Shown here piece after piece: positions 16,419 to 24,308 of a stretch of DNA of 44,265 bases. The stretch covers positions 1 to 44,265 of the forward strand of contig JADGCO010000029.1 of NCBI GenBank assembly GCA_015228935.1, written 5' to 3'. The DNA is from Magnetococcales bacterium (GTDB taxonomy: Bacteria; Pseudomonadota; Magnetococcia; Magnetococcales; DC0425bin3). Below the pieces are notes generated by a model. The model did not search any database. It was not told the origin of the DNA and worked only from the letters and a program-made list of their open reading frames with translations. A program made the translations under genes and the position numbers. The stretch's first letter is position 1; every line of letters starts with the position of its first letter.

Positions 16419-17342
16419 TCACCACGGCGGTGATGTCCCATCCGGGGAGAGGACGCACACTTCCGGTTTCAACTCTATCCCACTGTCATGCAATACTTTT
16501 TCCCGAATCGTTTCCATCAATGTCAAAACATCCCGACTCCGGGCACCCCCACGATTAAGGATGAAATTACAGTGTTTTTCCGCCACCTGTGCCTGGCCCT
16601 GCCACACGCCCCGCAATCCGGCGGCTTCGATCAGGCGCCAGGCGGCAGGCCCCCGCGGGGGATTGCAAAACACGCTGCCTGCCGAGGGGTGATTCAGGGG
16701 TTGGCTGGCGATGCGGCGGTGATTGAAATCCTGCATGGTCCGCCGAATGATGGCCGGATCTTCCGATTGCAACCGAAACCGTCCCGACAAAAAAATGCTC
16801 CCGGCAGCAAGATTGGTATGTCGATAGGACATGCCGAGTTCCCGGGGCGTCTGTTCCTGTTCCTGACCGGTCGGCGTCAAAATCCGTGCAGACAAAAGAA
16901 TTTTGCTCATGTCGCCACCGTAGGCACCGGCATTCATCCGCAGGGCACCCCCCACGCTCCCGGGAATGCCGGAGAGAAATTCCGCACCTGTCAGGCCCTG
17001 GTGGCGGGCAAAGTGGGCCAGGGCGCGGGTGGAAACGCCGGCCTCGGCCTCGATGGTCACCGCATCCACCAAATGCAGCCGGTTCAGGCCGGCAGTCAGA
17101 TTCAAGACAACCCCATGGAAACCGGCATCATCGACCAGGACGTTACTGCCTCCGCCCAGAACCAGCCAGGGCACCTTGCCGGCCAGACGCTGCACCAACT
17201 GGGCAATTTCCAAAGTTGTCACGGGAAACACCATCCAGCGAGCCGGACCGCCCAGTCGCCAGGTGGTGTGGGGGGTCAGGGAAACCTGCTCGGCCACAGG
17301 CCGGGTCAGAACCGGAAAATCGGGCGTCGTCACCTCCATCAT
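16419..17342 (-). CDS. murB: UDP-N-acetylenolpyruvoylglucosamine reductase MurB
   Basis: A 307-residue FAD enzyme that reduces UDP-GlcNAc-enolpyruvate to UDP-MurNAc. Motifs: TTWRLGGPARWMVFP, the FAD-binding LGGGSNVLVDDAG, SGIPGSVGGALRMNAGAYGG, YRHTNL, and the catalytic-serine region NHPSAGSVFCNPP near residue 230. The layout is the shorter type II-like form common outside enterics. The gene starts two bases after the murC stop, so both are tightly coupled. Confidence 0.96.
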   Translation of the reverse strand: MMEVTTPDFPVLTRPVAEQVSLTPHTTWRLGGPARWMVFPVTTLEIAQLVQRLAGKVPWLVLGGGSNVLVDDAGFHGVVLNLTAGLNRLHLVDAVTIEAEAGVSTRALAHFARHQGLTGAEFLSGIPGSVGGALRMNAGAYGGDMSKILLSARILTPTGQEQEQTPRELGMSYRHTNLAAGSIFLSGRFRLQSEDPAIIRRTMQDFNHRRIASQPLNHPSAGSVFCNPPRGPAAWRLIEAAGLRGVWQGQAQVAEKHCNFILNRGGARSRDVLTLMETIREKVLHDSGIELKPEVCVLSPDGTSPPW

Positions 17343-17343
17343 C

Positions 17344-18753
17344 TCAAGTCAGCGAACCGGCGTAGGCGCGTGCCCGCTGGGATATGTTGCCGGCTCCCAG
17401 AAACAGGACAATATCACCCGGTACCAGATGCGCCGTCAGGTCGGCAATCCAGGCGCTGCCGCCGGGCAGGGGGGCGGTCCGGGTCCGGCTTTGTTCGCGG
17501 ATGGCCGTCATCAGGATTTCCTGACCCCGCTCGCCCAGGGGGGGATCCTCGGGCGGCGTCTCGCCAGCCGGATAAATGTGATCCACCAGCACGAGGTCGG
17601 TCTCCCCAAAGCTGGCGGCAAATGCCTGAAAGTGATCCCGGACCCGGGTATAACGATGCGGCTGAAACGCCACCACGAGACGCCGTTCCCGGCCAAACCC
17701 GGCCCGCACGGCGGCCAGTGTGGCCTGAATTTCCACCGGATGGTGACCATAATCGTCGATCACCACCCGCTCCGGGGTGTTCAGCAGCAGGTCAAAGCGG
17801 CGCTGCACCCCCTTGAAGCCGGCCAGGGTGTGAGTCACCGTAGCCCAGGGTATGTCCAGTTCCCGGGCCACGGCAATGGCAGCCAGGGTATTGGTCACGT
17901 TGTGCAATCCGGGCAGCGAGAGGGAGACCCATCCCCAATCGACCGGTGCGGCCTGCGGATCGGCGGTCACCTCGACCCGGAACCGGGTACGGATCCCTTC
18001 CTGCACGACCTCCACCGCCCGAATGTCCGCCCCCTCTGACAAGCCGTAGGTGACAACCCGCTTGTCGCCCAGATCCGGCAGCATGGCTTTGACCTCGGGG
18101 TGGTCCCGGCACAGGATGATCAAACCATAAAAAGGCACCTTGGCCACAAATTCCCGAAAAGCCCGGCGCACGGCATCGAAGTGGCCATAGTGTTCCATGT
18201 GTTCCGGATCCATGTTGGTCACCACGGCCATGGTGGGAAACAGCTTCAGGAAGGAGCCGTCCGACTCATCCGCCTCGGTGACCAGAAAATCGCCCCGTCC
18301 CAGATGGGCATTGCTTCCCAGGGATTTGACGATGCCGCCATTGACCACGGTCGGATCCATGCCGGCCTCGCCCAGCAGCGTGGCGATCAGGGAGGTCGTC
18401 GTGGTTTTGCCATGGGTTCCGGCAATGGCGATGCTGTATTTGAACCGCATCAGCTCGGCGAGCATTTCCGCCCGGGGCACGACCGGAATGCGGCGGCGGC
18501 GGGCGGCCACCATTTCGGGATTGTCCGCCGTGACCGCCGACGAATACACCACGGCATGGGCCTCGCCCACCTGGTGGGCCGCATGACCGATCTGGATGTT
18601 CGCTCCCAGACGGCGCAGACGCACAACATTGGCATTTTCCGCCACATCCGAGCCGGAGATCACATACCCCAGATTGATGAGGACCTCGGCAATGCCGCTC
18701 ATGCCGATGCCGCCGATACCCACAAAATGCAAACGATTGATTTTTTCGTACAT
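17344..18753 (-). CDS. murC: UDP-N-acetylmuramate--L-alanine ligase MurC
   Basis: A 469-residue Mur ligase that adds L-alanine to UDP-MurNAc. The N-terminal Rossmann domain reads HFVGIGGIGMSGIAEVL, the central ATP domain has the P-loop GTHGKTTTTSLIATLL (about residues 109-124), then EADESDGSF and NMDPEHMEHYG; the C-terminal domain has the YGHHPVEI motif. The ATG at 18753 is chosen over a longer frame to 18783 because MYEKINRLHFVG aligns with the family start. It is the first recognisable dcw gene in transcription order; murG and ftsW, usually just upstream, are absent from the window. Confidence 0.97.
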   Translation of the reverse strand: MYEKINRLHFVGIGGIGMSGIAEVLINLGYVISGSDVAENANVVRLRRLGANIQIGHAAHQVGEAHAVVYSSAVTADNPEMVAARRRRIPVVPRAEMLAELMRFKYSIAIAGTHGKTTTTSLIATLLGEAGMDPTVVNGGIVKSLGSNAHLGRGDFLVTEADESDGSFLKLFPTMAVVTNMDPEHMEHYGHFDAVRRAFREFVAKVPFYGLIILCRDHPEVKAMLPDLGDKRVVTYGLSEGADIRAVEVVQEGIRTRFRVEVTADPQAAPVDWGWVSLSLPGLHNVTNTLAAIAVARELDIPWATVTHTLAGFKGVQRRFDLLLNTPERVVIDDYGHHPVEIQATLAAVRAGFGRERRLVVAFQPHRYTRVRDHFQAFAASFGETDLVLVDHIYPAGETPPEDPPLGERGQEILMTAIREQSRTRTAPLPGGSAWIADLTAHLVPGDIVLFLGAGNISQRARAYAGSLT

Positions 18754-18825
18754 GATCCGTAAACCGCATCCATTCGGTGTCAAGAGTGGGAGAGGGATTT
18801 CGGTGCCAGGGTCGGGACAGAAGGG

Positions 18826-20064
18826 TTATTGCAGTGCCCGTTCCACTGCCTCCACAACAACCGGAGCCTGAAGTTCCCAGCAATAACGGGATTTGGCCAG
18901 TTCCAGAGCCGCCTTCCTGCCAGCGGCCAAGCGTAACGGATTGCCTGCCAATTCATCAAGTGCTGCCGCCAGGTGGCGGGCATCGCCGGATGGCACCAGA
19001 ATGCCGGCCTCGGGATGGTCACCCAGAATCTCCCTCTGCCCCCGGGTATCCGTGGCCACAATAAACAATCCCGCCAGCAAATACTGGAACAATTTATTCG
19101 TGACGGTCAAATCCCGACTCGGAATGACCGTGTCATCCAGGGACAGCCCCACATCGTGTTCGGCAATGCGCGACAACAAATCCCGGTTCGGGACCAGGGG
19201 GTGGACAAAAACCCGTTCCCGCCAGACAGGAGACAGTTGCCGGGCCAGCCACGCCCGAGAGCCTGGCGAATCCTGGGCACGCAGGTGAATTTCGACCGGA
19301 ATGCGCATATGCGGCAGGGCCGCAAAAAGAAACTCCAGACCGCGACCCGGACCCAGAGTCTGGGAAAACCAGTGCAGGGAGACCCTCTGCCGCCCCGGGG
19401 GTCGATCCAGGGCGAGGGTATCCAGCGTTTCCCGATCCGCCCAGGGAAATACATTGTAGACCACCTGCGGCGCGGGTGTCTCATAACGTTCCGCCAGACT
19501 GGCCGCCAGGGCATGGGACGTGGTCAGGGCATAACGACAATTCCGCAAGGCATCCTGTTCCAGCCGCCGCAAAAAGGTCAGTGGGCGACTCTGCCGCATG
19601 GCCGCAGTCAAATCCTCGGAAAACCAATCCTCGAAATCCACTCCCACCCGCAGACCGGCCTGCCGGAGTTGTTCTCCGACCCACAACCCTCCTTCGGCAT
19701 GCACGATGGTCAAATCCGCCCGGCGGGCCAGGGCGGCCCGCAACAGATGGTGTACTCCGTATCCAAGCAGGGCGGGCGTCACCCGGCCCCGGCGTTGATA
19801 CAGTTCCCTGGCCCAGCGGGACTGGAGACGCACCCCAATATTTTTGACCTTGCCTCGCCAGCCCTGGGGTCGAAAATCCAATGCCGGCTGAAAATGCCAG
19901 ATTCCCTCTTGCATCAGCAAGGCATCCCGCTCCACCCAGGCCTGGCTGGACCAGACACCCAGGATCTCCACGTCATGACCGGCGGCCAGCAGGGCCATGG
20001 CCTCTTTTTGTGGTCGGGGTGCCGAAGCAAGATGGGCACCGATCAGAATCAAGATTCTGGCCAT
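18826..20064 (-). CDS. GT4-type glycosyltransferase
   Basis: A 412-residue GT-B fold protein. The N-terminal domain starts ARILILIGAHLASAPRPQKEAMAL and contains VGVDFEDWFSEDL. The C-terminal domain has the nucleotide-sugar region: HWFSQTLGPGRGLEFL, then LTVTNKLFQYLLAGLFIVATDTRGQREIL, a variant of the family EX7E motif, and a closing LAAALDELAGNP. It probably transfers a sugar to a surface polysaccharide or lipid; donor and acceptor cannot be told. It is not a MurG. It sits 72 bp upstream of murC on the same strand, with repeat copy D just before its start. Confidence 0.8.
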   Translation of the reverse strand: MARILILIGAHLASAPRPQKEAMALLAAGHDVEILGVWSSQAWVERDALLMQEGIWHFQPALDFRPQGWRGKVKNIGVRLQSRWARELYQRRGRVTPALLGYGVHHLLRAALARRADLTIVHAEGGLWVGEQLRQAGLRVGVDFEDWFSEDLTAAMRQSRPLTFLRRLEQDALRNCRYALTTSHALAASLAERYETPAPQVVYNVFPWADRETLDTLALDRPPGRQRVSLHWFSQTLGPGRGLEFLFAALPHMRIPVEIHLRAQDSPGSRAWLARQLSPVWRERVFVHPLVPNRDLLSRIAEHDVGLSLDDTVIPSRDLTVTNKLFQYLLAGLFIVATDTRGQREILGDHPEAGILVPSGDARHLAAALDELAGNPLRLAAGRKAALELAKSRYCWELQAPVVVEAVERALQ

Positions 20065-20084
20065 GAATCCAAACAATCAATGTA

Positions 20085-20181
20085 CAAAAAAATAAACGAA
20101 AAACTGGGATGGAGGTCCAGGAGGAAGGGCTGTGCCCTTCCTCCTGGCGGGGTTTGGGGCGGAGCCCCAACAAAATCTTTC
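20085..20181 (-). repeat. Palindromic mobile-like repeat, copy D (inverted, ends degraded)
   Basis: Reverse orientation. It contains AAACGAAAAACTGGGATGGAGG, the perfect AGGAGGAAGGGC hairpin, GGGGCGGAGCCCC and AAAATCTTTC of the family. Neither terminal repeat is recognisable. It lies between the glycosyltransferase start and the Sel1 gene end. Confidence 0.85.
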
Positions 20182-20200
20182 ATATCAAATCCTTTTTTTG

Positions 20201-20272
20201 GAAAGGTTCTGAATTTTTGGAAGGGTTCTGAATTTTTGGAAAGGTTCTGAATTTTTGGAAGGGTTCTGAATG
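20201..20272. repeat. 19-bp tandem repeat, nearly four units
   Basis: Four successive units of GAA(A/G)GGTTCTGAATTTTTG: 20201-20219, 20220-20238, 20239-20257 and a partial fourth to 20272. The fourth base alternates A, G, A, G, so the array may have grown by doubling a 38-bp pair. It directly adjoins repeat copy D. Confidence 0.9.
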
Positions 20273-20298
20273 GTGACTCATCATGGATGAAAGATCGA

Positions 20299-21282
20299 TC
20301 ATGGACCCGGCTGGACAGGATGCCCGGATTTCAACCGTTCCAGCATGGCAACGGCTGGCGGGAAACCACTTTGTCCGGAGCGATCCAACCAGCGCATGGC
20401 CTCCTCGCGGTTGGCCAGATGGGGTGAAGCGGTCAACAGGAGCAGGCCCAGATTGTATTGGGCCGGTGCCAGACCTTTTTCCGCTGCCTGTCGCAAATGG
20501 TCCATGGATTTTTGTTCATCCCTGGCAACGCCCTGACCGGAACGATAAATCCGTCCCAGAATCAGATGGGCATCGGCAGATCCCTGGGCAGCGGCTTTTT
20601 CCAGCCAATTGCGTGCCTGCACCGGATCGGCGGGAGTTCCCCGGCCATCCAGCAGGGCCAGGGCCAGCCAGAAGGCGCTTTCGCCATCCCCTTTTTCCGC
20701 CCCGCGTCGCCACCAGGTGACGGCCTCGGCCAGATTTTCCGCAGAGGGTTTATCCCTGCCGGGCAGTTGCGACAACAATTGCGCCAGATTGTTCATGGCG
20801 GGAGTATAGCCGGCAGTGGCGGCCCGCTGGTACCACACCCGCGCCTGGGAGGGGGGAAGCAGGGAAGCCAGATTGTGCATGGCCGGGGCAAATCCCTGCT
20901 CGGCGGAGCGGGCAAACCAGATTTGCGCCACATCCGGATCCTGGTTCACGCCCCGCCCCCGTTGATAAAACACCCCCAGATTGTACTGGGCTTCCGGGCG
21001 ACCGGCCTCGGCAGCCAGGGTGTAATGGTGCAGCGCCTTCTGTAAATCCCGTGGCAAAACAGCCCCGTTTTCCCACAACGTTCCCATGACGAAATGGGCC
21101 GCCGGGTCATTTTTCTCCTCGGCCAGGGGTTGGCAGGTTGCCCGTGCCCTCTCCATCTCCTGGGATAAAAAATAGGCCAGACAGACCCGGGATTCCTGTT
21201 GTTCGGCCCAGAGCGTGCCAAACCAACCCATCCCCGCCAACAGGATCCACAAGCCCCATCCGTCAAAATATTTCCGCACCAT
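20299..21282 (-). CDS. Sel1-like repeat protein, secreted or periplasmic
   Basis: A 327-residue protein with an N-terminal signal peptide (WGLWILLAGMGWFGTLWA, cleavage likely after residue 26 or so) and about six or seven Sel1/TPR-like repeats from residue ~60 to the end. Typical units read AEAGRPEAQYNLGVFYQRGRGV, AAAQGSADAHLILGRIYRSGQGV and AAEKGLAPAQYNLGLLLL. Such solenoids mediate protein binding in the envelope; no partner is indicated. The ATG at 21282 is well supported by GGGGAGGAG five bases upstream. It is a single gene between inverted repeat copies D and E. Confidence 0.88.
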   Translation of the reverse strand: MVRKYFDGWGLWILLAGMGWFGTLWAEQQESRVCLAYFLSQEMERARATCQPLAEEKNDPAAHFVMGTLWENGAVLPRDLQKALHHYTLAAEAGRPEAQYNLGVFYQRGRGVNQDPDVAQIWFARSAEQGFAPAMHNLASLLPPSQARVWYQRAATAGYTPAMNNLAQLLSQLPGRDKPSAENLAEAVTWWRRGAEKGDGESAFWLALALLDGRGTPADPVQARNWLEKAAAQGSADAHLILGRIYRSGQGVARDEQKSMDHLRQAAEKGLAPAQYNLGLLLLTASPHLANREEAMRWLDRSGQSGFPPAVAMLERLKSGHPVQPGP

Positions 21283-21380
21283 GGTGACTCCTCCCCTTCG
21301 GAAGGCTACGGCATGCAACCTCTGCGCCTCAAGGCAACCACTCTCAATCCCCAGCGCCACAAGGCAAACACTTCAGATAT

Positions 21381-21535
21381 CTATTAACCCTCGAATAAAA
21401 AAAATTGGAAAGGAAGATTTTATTGGGGCTCCGCCCCAAACCCCGCCAAGAGGAAGGGCAGAGCCGCTTCCTCCTGGACCTCCATCCCAGTTTTTCATTC
21501 GTTTTTTTGAAATCAAGATATTGTTAGACAGCCTC
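21381..21535 (+). repeat. Palindromic mobile-like repeat, copy E
   Basis: Forward orientation, about 155 bp. The left end is CTATTAACCCTCGAATAAAA (outer terminal repeat lost), then AAGATTTTATTGGGGCTCCGCCCC. The hairpin is damaged (GAGGAAGGGCAGAGCCGCTTCCTC has an extra base). The right terminal repeat TTAGACAGCCTC is intact. It lies about 100 bp upstream of the tRNA gene. Confidence 0.85.
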
Positions 21536-21581
21536 TCAGATCCATGGTCGGTTTGCACATGCGGTTGCCCTGGCGAAAAGG

Positions 21582-21609
21582 TTGACCCGGCACAAAAATG
21601 GGTTACAAT
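21582..21609 (+). promoter_or_regulatory. Sigma70-type promoter of tRNA-Gly
   Basis: TTGACC (21582-21587), a 16-bp spacer and TACAAT (21604-21609) lie 31 bp before the mature tRNA 5' end. Both boxes are close to consensus, and the position suits a tRNA transcription unit. Confidence 0.7.
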
Positions 21610-21639
21610 GGGACGCGAGGGTTGGAAAATCACGTCCAG

Positions 21640-21713
21640 GCGGGTGTCGTCTAATGGTAGGGCCTAAGCTTCCCAAGCTTAAGGCGGGGGTTCGATTCCC
21701 CTCACCCGCTCCA
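21640..21713 (+). tRNA. tRNA-Gly (anticodon CCC)
   Basis: A full cloverleaf can be folded. The acceptor stem GCGGGTG pairs with CACCCGC, the D arm carries CTAATGGTAGGGC, and the anticodon stem TAAGC/GCTTA has loop TTCCCAA (anticodon CCC, reading GGG). The T arm is GGGGG-TTCGATT-CCCCT, and CCA is encoded. Its length is 74 nt. Confidence 0.95.
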
Positions 21714-21757
21714 TCTCCATCATGACACAGTAACCTGGCAGGGCCAACATTTTCGTC

Positions 21758-22399
21758 ATGCAACCCCTGCTTCATCTTGATCGGGTGGTCATGCCACCAC
21801 CCCTGGGAAGATCGCCCCTGACCCTCTCGATCCAGCCTGGCGAACGGTGGGCATTTCTGGGTCCGGAAGCGTGCGGCAAGAGTACCCTGCTGCGTCTTCT
21901 GGCCGGTCTGCAAGCACCCGCCGCCGGGGTGATCCGTCTGGAAAACAAACCGCTGCCGCAGTGGTCCGATCAGGAACGCTCCCGTCTCCTGGGAGTCCTG
22001 TTTCAGGACCCCGAACCCCGTTTTTTGACCCAACAGGTCTGGGAAGAGGTGGCCCTGGTCCCGGCCAGTCGCGGCATGACGGGTTCGCAGCTTGACCGGC
22101 ATTGTCACGCGGCCCTGCTTCAGGCCGGGTTGTCGCCAGCCCTGGCCCGACGCTCCCCGGATACCTTGTCGGCCTCTCAATGTGCCCGGCTGGCACTTGC
22201 TGCCGTCCTGGCCGCCACGCCGCGCCTCCTCCTGGCCGATGAACCCGGTCGTGATCTTGCCCCGGATGGTGAACTTGCCCTGGCCGCCACCTTGCAAAAT
22301 TTGACCCATTCCGGAACCACCACCGTCATCTTCACCAGCCATCCGATCCGCGCCCAGCGTTTTGCCAGCACCATCATTCCCCTGGATCCGCCCGCGTGA
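21758..22399 (+). CDS. ABC transporter ATP-binding protein, CbiO/ECF-like
   Basis: A 213-residue nucleotide-binding domain. Walker A is GPEACGKST (about 36-44) and the Q-loop is LFQDPEPRFLTQQVWEEVAL, which is typical of CbiO/EcfA ATPases for cobalt, nickel or vitamins. The signature is degenerate (LSASQ in place of LSGGQ); Walker B is RLLLADEP and the switch His is in FTSHP. No ECF T-component, S-component or membrane permease is adjacent, so it is either an orphan or serves a transporter elsewhere. The ribosome-binding site before the ATG is weak. Confidence 0.82.
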   Translation: MQPLLHLDRVVMPPPLGRSPLTLSIQPGERWAFLGPEACGKSTLLRLLAGLQAPAAGVIRLENKPLPQWSDQERSRLLGVLFQDPEPRFLTQQVWEEVALVPASRGMTGSQLDRHCHAALLQAGLSPALARRSPDTLSASQCARLALAAVLAATPRLLLADEPGRDLAPDGELALAATLQNLTHSGTTTVIFTSHPIRAQRFASTIIPLDPPA

Positions 22400-22443
22400 C
22401 CGCATCCCCTCTGTCACAATCCAACCCCGAAAGAGCTACGTCC

Positions 22444-22782
22444 ATGTTCAAATCCATCCTGTTGCCTCTGTTGTTGTGTATGGCCCTTCTGGCTGCATCC
22501 ACCGTTGAAGCCGGTCGCAAAAAAAGCAAAGGCGACGACGATATCATCGATCTCAACGCCGTGACCTGTGGCGAGTTTGTGGAAGAGTTGCAACAAAAAG
22601 ACAACGTGGAAAATGTCACCTTCATGATCATGTGGATTTATGGTTATCTGGGAGGACTCTCCGAGGCGACCAGGATCGACATGAATGAATTTGGCAAACT
22701 CACCGAAAAACTGGGCGAGTATTGTGCAAAAAATCCAAAAACCAATCTGCTGAAAGCCGCCAAGAAATCAAGTCCCTACTGA
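22444..22782 (+). CDS. HdeA-like periplasmic protein
   Basis: A 112-residue protein. A signal peptide (FKSILLPLLLCMALLAASTVEA, cleavage after VEA) is followed by the pattern of the HdeA/HdeB acid-stress chaperone family: VTCGEFVEEL, an IMWIYGYLGGL segment, and EYCAKNPKTNLLKAA, with two cysteines that would form a disulfide. In that family the protein protects periplasmic proteins at low pH, although many homologues are uncharacterised. The start at 22444 gives the signal peptide; an upstream frame to 22396 overlaps the ABC gene. The 3' end has been altered by a 37-bp tandem duplication. Confidence 0.75.
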   Translation: MFKSILLPLLLCMALLAASTVEAGRKKSKGDDDIIDLNAVTCGEFVEELQQKDNVENVTFMIMWIYGYLGGLSEATRIDMNEFGKLTEKLGEYCAKNPKTNLLKAAKKSSPY

Positions 22783-22818
22783 TCTGCTGAAAGCTGCAAA
22801 AAAAGCAGGCCCCTACGA
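22745..22818. repeat. 37-bp tandem duplication at the hdeA-like 3' end
   Basis: 22745-22781 (ATCTGCTGAAAGCCGCCAAG onward) is repeated, diverged, from 22782 (ATCTGCTGAAAGCTGCAAAA onward). The second copy, in the +1 frame relative to the current gene, reads DLLKAAKKAGPYDDEA and then stop. This suggests the ancestral C-terminus was displaced. Confidence 0.75.
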
Positions 22819-22846
22819 TGATGAGGCATGAAGGGGAGGTGTTCCC

Positions 22847-23107
22847 GTGACCACTCTCGAAAACATCACCAGGCATGCTGTCCGCCTGCCGGAAGCCTTG
22901 CAAATCGAGTTGTTGCATTACGCCTTGTATCTCGAACAGCGGTTTGCCAGGACCGGTCAACCCATCGAGATTCCATCTGAAGAACGGCAACGTTTGTTGG
23001 CAGAATCATTGGAAGCCGCCGCACGCTTGAATCCGTTCCAGGAAATTTCCGATCCCGTGGCATGGCAACGCGAAATCCGGCAGGACCGCTCCCGGGCAAC
23101 GCCTTGA
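22847..23107 (+). CDS. Antitoxin-like protein (DUF2281/VapB type), C-terminus altered
   Basis: An 86-residue protein: ITRHAVRLPEALQIELLHYALYL (the helix typical of DUF2281-type antitoxins), then IPSEERQRLLAESLEAAARL and SDPVAWQREIRQDR. In such antitoxins the SDPVAWQREIR tail is usually followed by RPLPGR or similar; here it ends SRATP and runs directly into a remnant of a PIN-domain toxin. It is therefore the upstream half of a toxin-antitoxin pair that has lost its toxin. GGGGAGG lies before the start (GTG at 22847). Confidence 0.65.
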   Translation: MTTLENITRHAVRLPEALQIELLHYALYLEQRFARTGQPIEIPSEERQRLLAESLEAAARLNPFQEISDPVAWQREIRQDRSRATP

Positions 23108-23217
23108 TCGCTGCAACCGCATTGGAACACCAGCAGACATTGGCAACCGCGAACGTCGATGATTTTCGTTGGATCGAAGGGTTGACTGTGTTCAACCCAC
23201 TGAAGACGTTTTCGTAA
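23101..23217 (+). pseudogene. C-terminal remnant of a PIN-domain (VapC-type) toxin
   Basis: Frame 1 from 23101 reads ALIAATALEHQQTLATANVD, then DFRWIEGLTVFNPLKTFS and stop. This is the standard C-terminal end of PIN ribonuclease toxins (the D-x-x-x-A-A-T-A helix, then T-x-N-x-x-D-F). The N-terminal ~90 residues with the first catalytic acids are missing, so it cannot be active. The junction falls at the 3' end of the antitoxin gene, consistent with one internal deletion. Confidence 0.75.
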
Positions 23218-23387
23218 ATAATAATTGTTGGCTCAATACAGATTCCGGTTAAACCATATTTTGGCAAAATCAGCTTCAGCCTTGTTCATCAGACGAAGAA
23301 CGAGCGGGCCAATGGTTTTACCTTGCGACTGTCGAAATTTTCGGGTCGCGGGTGTGGTTGCCGCCCAGCCTGTGCTATCATGAATCC

Positions 23388-24308
23388 ATGAATCAACAAG
23401 GACCCTCAATCATCAGCCGATTGTTGTCTGACGCCGAAGAGATTCTTCTGGGCAAGGGGCGACAGATCCGTCTGGCCATGGCCTGTCTGCTCGCCGGGGG
23501 GCACCTGCTGATCGAGGATCGCCCAGGGGTGGGCAAGACCACCCTGGCCCTGACCCTGGCCCGTCTGCTGGGCCTGGGGTTTCAGCGGATACAGTTCACG
23601 AGTGATCTCCTGCCGGCTGATCTCCTGGGTGTCTCCGTGTTGGCGCGGGAGAGCGGCCAGTTTCGTTGGCATCCGGGACCGGTTTTCACCCCGCTCCTTC
23701 TCGCCGACGAAATCAACCGGGGCATGCCCAAGGTCCAGAGTGCCTTGCTGGAAGCCATGGAGGAAGGTCAGGTAACCGTGGAGGGGGAGACAAGACCCCT
23801 GCCCAGACCCTTTTTTGTCATTGCCACGCAAAATCCCCTGGAACATGCAGGCACCTTTCCCCTCCCCGACTCGCAGCTCGACCGGTTTCTCATCTGCCTG
23901 GATCTGGGCCTGCCGGATCCCAGGGCCGAACGGACACTCCTGGAAGGGGAGTCCCGCCGTCACCTGCTCGGGCGTTTGCAGCCACGCATGGATCCGGCAA
24001 CCGTGCTGGAGTTGCAGATCGCGGCGGCCCGTGTGCATGCAGCCCCCCCGCTCCTGGATTACATCCAGAATCTCCTCGCCTTTTCCCGCCACTCTACCGA
24101 TTTTCGGGAGGGAGGCCTGTCGCCACGGGCCGGTCTGGGTTTGTTGGCTGCGGCCCGGGCGTGGGCCTTCATGGCCGAACGACCCCATCTCCTGCCCGAA
24201 GATGTCCAGGCAGTCCTGCCGGGCATCGTGGGACACCGCCTGCGGCTCCATACCCGGGCCGGAATGGATGTCGGCAGGCATCTCCTGACTTCGGTTCCGG
24301 TGCCCTGA
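23388..24308 (+). CDS. MoxR family AAA+ ATPase
   Basis: A 306-residue ATPase. Walker A is DRPGVGKTTLAL (about 44-55), Walker B LLADEINRGMPKVQSALLEAM, sensor 1 FVIATQNPLEHAGTFPLPDSQLDRF, and the C-terminal lid contains GLSPRAGLGLLAAARAWA. MoxR proteins act as chaperones for partner complexes and normally sit upstream of DUF58 and transglutaminase-like genes, as here. The ATG at 23388 gives the family N-terminus. The last 14 codons are copied in a 46-bp tandem duplication that fills the gap to the next gene. Confidence 0.92.
   Translation: MNQQGPSIISRLLSDAEEILLGKGRQIRLAMACLLAGGHLLIEDRPGVGKTTLALTLARLLGLGFQRIQFTSDLLPADLLGVSVLARESGQFRWHPGPVFTPLLLADEINRGMPKVQSALLEAMEEGQVTVEGETRPLPRPFFVIATQNPLEHAGTFPLPDSQLDRFLICLDLGLPDPRAERTLLEGESRRHLLGRLQPRMDPATVLELQIAAARVHAAPPLLDYIQNLLAFSRHSTDFREGGLSPRAGLGLLAAARAWAFMAERPHLLPEDVQAVLPGIVGHRLRLHTRAGMDVGRHLLTSVPVP

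Noticed and set aside
20085-20181. Hairpin of the repeat family as an ordinary intrinsic terminator
   Set aside because: The same ~160-bp unit with terminal repeats recurs at unrelated sites and inside a gene, so a mobile element explains it better, though it may also end transcripts.
21536-22417. 293-codon minus-strand frame over the tRNA and ABC gene
   Set aside because: It runs through the tRNA gene and opposite Walker motifs; not plausible as a gene.
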